A stretch of DNA of 64,000 nucleotides from Olsenella sp. An270 (GTDB lineage Bacteria > Actinomycetota > Coriobacteriia > Coriobacteriales > Atopobiaceae): the NCBI RefSeq assembly GCF_002159735.1, contig NZ_NFJF01000001.1:310001-374000 (forward strand), written 5' to 3'. The translations under genes and the position numbers were made by a program. Below the pieces are notes generated by a model. The model did no database searches. It saw only the letters and a list, made by a program, of their open reading frames with translations, and was not told where the DNA came from. This document shows positions 62,013-64,000 of this stretch, in pieces. The first letter of the stretch is position 1; each line of letters starts with the position of its first letter.

Positions 62013-64000
62013 ATGGCCGAGACCCGTGATTTCCTGCTCGAGATCGGCACGGAGGAGATGCCCTCCGCGCCTCTCATGAACGCCGCGCAGCAGCTCGGCA
62101 CCCTCGTCGAGAGGGGCCTCGACGCCGCCGGCCTCGCCCACGGGGACGTCCGCGTCATCTCCACGCCCCGCCGCCTCGCCGCGCTGGTCTCCGACGTCGC
62201 GGTCGCGACCGACGAGATCCACGAGGTCAAGCGCGGCCCCAAGGCCGCCATCGCCTTCGACGAGGCCGGCTCTCCCACCAAGGCGGCCCTCGGCTTCGCG
62301 CGCAAGTGCGGCGCCGACGCGTCCGAGCTCGTCCGCAGGGTCGACGACGACGGCTGCGAGTACGTCTTCGCCGAGAGGAGCGTGCCCTCCAGGCCCGCCG
62401 CCCCGATCCTGTCCGAGCTCTCCGCCGGCGTCATCGGCAGCCTGCAGTGGCCCAACTACCGCAGCCAGCGCTGGGGGTCGGAGCACGCCACGTTCGTCCG
62501 CCCCATCCGCTGGATCTGCTCGCTTCTCGGCGACGAGGTCGTTCCGGTCACCTATGCCGACGTGACGTCCTCCAACACCACCCGCGGCCACCGCGTCCTT
62601 GCCCCCGGCGAGCACGTCGTGGAGAGCGCGAGCGCCTACGAGGCCACGCTCGAGCGCGCCTACGTCCTCTCCGCCGAGCGTCGTGCCGAGGTGATCAGGG
62701 ACGGCATCGCGCGCATCGAGTCCGAGCGCGGCGGCGCGCACGTTGACACCCCCAAGCGCATCTTCGACGAGGTCGTCAACCTCTGCGAGTGGCCCACGGT
62801 GCTCGTGGGGACCTTCGACGAGGCGTTCCTCGACGTCCCGCACGAGATCATCTGCGAGTCGATGCTCTCCAACCAGCGCTACTTCCCGGTCTACGACGCC
62901 TCCGGCAACCTCACGCGCGAGTTCGTGGTCGTCTCCAACGCCGACCCCCGCGTCTCCGAGACCGTCGTGTCCGGCAACGAGCGCGTTGTCCGCGCTCGCC
63001 TCGACGACGCGAAGTTCTTCTACGAGGAGGACCTGAAGCGCCCGATGGAGGAGTTCGTCCAGCGCCTCGGGACGGTCACGTTCCAGGAGCGCCTGGGCAC
63101 CATGCTCCAGAAGGTCGAGCGGACGGAGGGGCTCGCGGCGGCCGTCGCCTCACAGGCCGGCGAGGATGACTCCGTCGTCGAGCTGGCGGCGCGCGCCGCG
63201 CACCTCGCCAAGGCCGACCTCGTCTCCCAGACGGTCGTCGAGTTCACCAACCAGCAGGGTGTCATGGGCGGCTACTACGCCGCGGCCGCCGGCGAGCCGT
63301 CCGAGGTCTGCAGCGCCGTCCGCGAGCACTATCGTCCCCGCTTCGCGGGCGACGAGCTCCCCTCGGGCGTCTGCGGGCGCTGCGTCGCCATCGCCGACAA
63401 GCTCGACACCGTCTGCGGCATCTTCGCCATCGACGAGCCGCCCACCGGCTCCTCCGACCCCTACGCCGTGCGCCGCGCGGCGATCGGCATCATCGCCATG
63501 CTGCGCACGCTGCCCTCCTGTGACCTCAGGCAGCTCATCGGCCTCTCGCTCGGGGCCTATCTCGCCCAGGGGCTCGAGTTCGACCTGGAGTCGGTGTCCT
63601 CCGCGGTCATCCGCTTCTTCTCCGGTCGCCTGGTCGCCATCGCGCGCGACGAGGGCATCCGCCCCGACACGATCGAGGCGGTCACCGCCGTCGGCGTCGT
63701 CAACCCCGTCGAGTTCATGGCCCGCGCGCACGCCCTCGAGGACGCGCGCTCACAGCGCCCCGAGCTCTTCGACGACCTCGCGACCGCCTACGCGCGCGCC
63801 GCTCACCTCGGCGACGCCTCCCTGGGCGACTCCGTCGACGCCTCCCTGCTCGGCGACGCCGAGAAGGCACTTCTCGACGCCTGCGAGCAGGGGTCCGTCA
63901 ACGTCGGCGACGCACTCTCGCGTGACGACTACGCCGGCTCCCTCGCCGCCCTTGCCGAACTCAAGGCGCCCATCGACCGATTCTTCGATGACGTCCTTGT
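62013..64000 (+). CDS. glyS: Glycyl-tRNA synthetase beta subunit (3' end outside window)
   Basis: tRNA-binding subunit of the same enzyme. The frame begins MAETRDFLLEIGTEEMPSAPL at 62013, directly after the glyQ stop, and is open for 662 codons to the window edge. Typical blocks are TPRRLAALV, KRGPKAAIAFDEAG, FVRPIRWICSLLGDEVV, GHRVL and ESMLSNQRYFPVYD. GSSDPYAVRRAAIGI, in the late catalytic-fold-like region, is also present. The family is about 690 residues, so only a few tens of residues are missing. Confidence 0.96.
   Translation, partial: MAETRDFLLEIGTEEMPSAPLMNAAQQLGTLVERGLDAAGLAHGDVRVISTPRRLAALVSDVAVATDEIHEVKRGPKAAIAFDEAGSPTKAALGFARKCGADASELVRRVDDDGCEYVFAERSVPSRPAAPILSELSAGVIGSLQWPNYRSQRWGSEHATFVRPIRWICSLLGDEVVPVTYADVTSSNTTRGHRVLAPGEHVVESASAYEATLERAYVLSAERRAEVIRDGIARIESERGGAHVDTPKRIFDEVVNLCEWPTVLVGTFDEAFLDVPHEIICESMLSNQRYFPVYDASGNLTREFVVVSNADPRVSETVVSGNERVVRARLDDAKFFYEEDLKRPMEEFVQRLGTVTFQERLGTMLQKVERTEGLAAAVASQAGEDDSVVELAARAAHLAKADLVSQTVVEFTNQQGVMGGYYAAAAGEPSEVCSAVREHYRPRFAGDELPSGVCGRCVAIADKLDTVCGIFAIDEPPTGSSDPYAVRRAAIGIIAMLRTLPSCDLRQLIGLSLGAYLAQGLEFDLESVSSAVIRFFSGRLVAIARDEGIRPDTIEAVTAVGVVNPVEFMARAHALEDARSQRPELFDDLATAYARAAHLGDASLGDSVDASLLGDAEKALLDACEQGSVNVGDALSRDDYAGSLAALAELKAPIDRFFDDVL

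Overview
The window is a high-GC chromosome segment with near-continuous coding, short intergenic gaps and many ATGA or GTGA gene overlaps. Gene content and order fit an anaerobic actinobacterium of the class Coriobacteriia (Olsenella/Atopobium/Collinsella type). The pointers are an ATP-dependent PEP carboxykinase, an arginine deiminase pathway, a two-subunit glycyl-tRNA synthetase, the radical-SAM/DUF2344-rplU-rpmA-obg block, a rod-shape mre operon and a DUF559-type endonuclease of a kind I associate with this class. The genus is an inference from content; no rRNA gene is present. There is no prophage, no CRISPR array and no recognisable transposase. One tRNA gene (Arg, CCG) is present.

Layout. 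1-3.4 kb: end of an amino-acid ABC transporter, a class I glutamine-amidotransferase-like hydrolase, a GNAT acetyltransferase and an aldose-epimerase-like protein. 3.6-9 kb: pckA, pta, UDP-galactopyranose mutase and a family 2 glycosyltransferase. 9-15 kb (minus strand): P1 peptidase, Maf, ferredoxin, a 31-bp-periodic repeat array, a TrmA-family RNA methyltransferase and polyphosphate kinase. 15-19.6 kb: arginine deiminase, ornithine carbamoyltransferase, trpS, 5-formyl-THF cyclo-ligase. 19.6-30.4 kb (minus strand): an almost complete aromatic amino-acid supercluster, read aroF-tyrA-aroB-[repeat-flanked endonuclease]-aroA-aroC-pheA-aroE/K-EIIB/aroQ. It covers every step from DAHP to chorismate and on to prephenate, phenylpyruvate and hydroxyphenylpyruvate. 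30.4-36.7 kb: tRNA-Arg, a P-type ATPase, aconitase, a zinc-ribbon membrane protein. 36.8-44.8 kb: peptidylprolyl isomerase, TPR protein, mreB, mreC, mreD, PBP2 and rodA, a cell-elongation operon. 44.8-54.8 kb: DUF697, radical SAM, DUF2344, rplU, rpmA, obg, proB, proA, nadD, yqeK, rsfS. 54.9-58.3 kb: dinB, a second 31-bp array, and a two-component system. 58.5-64 kb: rpsP, khpA, rimM, trmD, lepB, glyQ, and glyS running off the window.

The most unusual content is in the gaps. (1) Two intergenic arrays (about 11,020-11,394 and 56,125-56,407) share one architecture: 22-bp units on an exact 31-bp period in one orientation, a 22-bp centre, then units in the opposite orientation. (2) A 316-aa DUF559-like (PD-(D/E)XK) endonuclease sits inside the aro cluster between two 151-bp direct repeats that differ at 4 positions. 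Each repeat is built from 15-bp units on a 19-bp period that also switch orientation about a centre. (3) Several roughly 100-130 bp perfect-arm inverted repeats occupy gene ends, one with arms that contain both convergent stop codons. (4) A PTS EIIB domain with its phosphorylatable Cys is fused to type II dehydroquinase. Starts were chosen from Shine-Dalgarno spacing, overlaps and family length. All functions are read from motifs and family knowledge; none was tested by search.
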